DNA of 64,000 nt, taken from Antedon mediterranea (taxonomy: Eukaryota; Echinodermata; Crinoidea; Comatulida; Antedonidae). The stretch is from positions 21,112,922 to 21,176,921 of the forward strand of contig NC_092678.1 in NCBI RefSeq assembly GCF_964355755.1, in the 5' to 3' direction. The notes below the pieces were generated by a model. That model did no database searches, was not told where the DNA came from, and was given only the letters and a program-made list of their open reading frames with translations. A program made the translations under genes and the position numbers. Shown here piece by piece: positions 1 to 64,000 of the stretch; within the stretch, counting starts at the first letter, position 1, and every line of letters starts with the position of its first letter.

Positions 1-1189
1 ACAATATTGTAATCTGCCACAATTCATTTGCCGTGGTATACTGTTTATTCACATCATAGGGGTTTCTTTGCCTTGAATAGATTGATCTATATTAAGGTCA
101 TAATGGACTCCATTATCAATTGTGTTTGATATTAAAAAAAACATAAATTTATAGTTGAATTATCATGTCAATTTTGTAGGAAGGCTTTGTTTTGTACTGA
201 AATATTAATATTAGTGTATAACACAGAGAAATAGAAATACAGTAGGAATAATGCAAACTGATTACAGCAGAGTTCGTAGGGTTTGAAAGAGCATCCCTTT
301 TCCAGAAAACAAATTATTTGTATCTACTGTACTCTAGGCTTGGTTTAAATTTATTTTTAGTGTGCTTTTGCTTACACTTTTTGTCCTTTTTTGCAGAATA
401 AACTCTCTATTACTGTATGTGTACCATTTGGTGCTGTACTATAATGATTATAAATCTATGTTATAAAATTATACTTACTATACTATACAAAATTATAATA
501 TATAACATTTAAAGATTCTGTCGTAAATGCCATATTCGGTGAACATGCCATATTCAGAAACCCTCATAATTGCAGTATTAAATTAGTAATAAGTATATTT
601 ATAGAAAATCTACAAAATATAGCCTTGATTTGTGTTGGCACGGTGCCAAAATATTGGGTTTATAGGAGTAATTATTATTGAATATTTACATACCAAACAT
701 GTTTGATTTGATTATGACTGTAACTGATTTAAGGGACCACCATCACTGTGAAATTTGTTCAGAAAAGTCAACAGTTCGTCATTCTTACGGGTTGTGAGTG
801 CCAAGATATTTTGTGGTCTAAATAAAAAGTAGAGACACAACACTGTAGAATAATAATTGACCTCTGGTGTACAGTATAAAAAGCTGTTGCTTTTCTTCTG
901 CATTTCTTGGCATCTTTTCCCTATTTCTCACGTTTTGTAACAACAAATTACTGATCTTCAATTTTAGAAATAAAACATAATAATTTGATAATTGCCATGT
1001 TTTTTGGTCTTTTATTTCGTTTTAATATTGATAATATTAAGTGGCAACTCTCGTTGCTGTTGGTTTTGATGAAATAAAATGGGAAAATATAATGTTGCCA
1101 AGTAATAAAACTGAATACATAAAATAGTGTTTGCTGCCCTCTGTTGAGTGATTTGTAAAAAGAAATTGTTATGGCATTGAATACATTAT

Positions 1190-1437
1190 TTATTTTATTT
1201 TATTTAACAATATTTAATGAGGATAATCCATCCAGCAATTAGGGACCCTCAGAGGATCACAAGACAAACATATACACAAGATGCTCTACATAAACAAAGT
1301 CTTATTACAAGTCTTTGGGAGTGGAGTTGTAATTTGGTCCTTAGAAAAAATCCTGACATGTGACGGGACTTGAACCCAGGACCCTTGGAGTGGTAGCCAA
1401 GCATCATAACCACCAAGCCACAACTCCACTTCACATT
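1190..1437 (-). mobile_element. tRNA-derived SINE
   Basis: On the - strand it has an A-box-like TGGCTTGGTGGTTATGATGC and a B box GGGTTCAAGTCCC, then a body with GAGGGTCCCTAATTGCTGG and an AAATA-repeat tail. The 3' part recurs at 5950-6066. RNA polymerase III promoter elements are visible. Confidence 0.75.
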
Positions 1438-1543
1438 CAAGCAATTAACACAATATAATCATAAATTTATATCTGAATGATTTTTAAAAAAAATATGTAT
1501 TTTGTTTATAAGAACGTTGAATTTGATTCACCTTCATATGCGA

Positions 1544-2002
1544 GGAACGTGGGACTATATCTGAGCCATTATGGTAAAAGACTATAGTAACTGTAAATTC
1601 ACAGAAGTGCCTGATTAAACTCAGCCACTTAACAAGAAAGTGGGACTATATCTGAGCCATGGTGAAAGACTGAGTAAACTATAAAATTTACATAGAAGTG
1701 CCTGGTTAAAGTCAGCCACTTAACAGGAACGTGGGACTATATCTGAGCCATGGTGAAAGACTGAGTAAACTATAAAATTTACATAGAAGTGCCTGGTTAA
1801 AGTCAGCCACTTTAATAACAGGAACGTGGGACTATATCTGAGTTATGGTGAAAGACTGAGTAAACTATAAAATTTACATAGAAGTGCCTGGTTAAAGTCA
1901 GCCACTTAACAGGAACGTGGGACTATATCTGAGCCATGGTGAAAGACTGAGTAAACTATAAAATTTACATAGAAGTGCCTGGTTAAAGTCAGCCACTTAA
2001 CA
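1544..2002. repeat. Tandem repeat, about 92-bp unit, 5 copies
   Basis: Units start GTGGGACTATATCTGAGCCA and contain GTGAAAGACTGAGTAAAC and GAAGTGCCTGGTTAAAGTCA. The later copies are almost identical, suggesting recent expansion. Confidence 0.85.
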
Positions 2003-2235
2003 TACTCATTAATTCTTAACATTGTAGACACAACTAATCAATATTTATTATTTAGAGAATAAAGGTTGTCCGTACATTATCCAGCAAATCCTAACCTTTT
2101 AATCGTAAACTGTATATAGTGCAAGCAATTCTAAGAATAAGAAATACCATAATTAATGTCTATTATTCGACATTAACTAGGTCAGTGGTTGTAAGTAAAA
2201 AATTAGATGATTCAGGATCAATTTGTTGAGATTAA

Positions 2236-64000
<61,765 letters not shown>

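Noticed and set aside
1544-2002. CRISPR-like array of regular repeats
   Set aside because: Units are contiguous with no unique spacers, and the sequence is a eukaryotic intron.

Overview
This is an AT-rich (roughly two thirds A+T) animal nuclear sequence. It has long introns, standard GT-AG splice sites, tRNA-derived SINEs and many short inverted-repeat transposons. No bacterial, organellar or viral gene organisation is seen. The gene content points to an invertebrate metazoan. A deuterostome such as an echinoderm would fit, but the sequence alone does not prove that.

The main content is one gene on the + strand that crosses almost the whole window: a MAGI-family scaffold (membrane-associated guanylate kinase, WW and PDZ domain containing). 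Sixteen internal exons between 2324 and 62512 join without a frame break into 1122 codons. In order they encode a linker and the reduced guanylate-kinase-like domain (exons 1-3), WW1 (3-4), WW2 (5-6), PDZ1 (7-8), PDZ2 (8-9), a long charged linker with a coding minisatellite (10-13), PDZ3 (13-14) and PDZ4 (15-16). The expected first PDZ (PDZ0) and the last (PDZ5) lie outside the window. Exon labels E1-E16 are relative to this window only.

A second gene lies on the - strand inside the 15.2-kb intron between E2 and E3. It has three exons (20170 to 11053) and encodes a 372-residue Myb/SANT-like (trihelix-type) DNA-binding protein with an acidic middle and a C-terminal coiled coil.

The rest is intron. 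It holds several short transposon families with inverted ends, called A to G here. Family A has about eleven copies and carries SRF-type CArG motifs. There are tRNA-derived SINEs at 1190-1437 (-), 10172-10458 (+) and 54854-55210 (+), and a different minisatellite in nearly every large intron.

The most interesting region is the 13-kb intron 42371-55385. It contains two possible alternative first exons (ATG at 48193, preceded by a TATA/Inr-like pair, and ATG at 52234) and a possible 30-nt cassette exon (51416-51445). All of them are in phase 0 with E11 at 55386. If real, they would give short MAGI forms containing only the PDZ3-PDZ5 half. Everything here comes from reading the sequence; no database search or transcript evidence was available.
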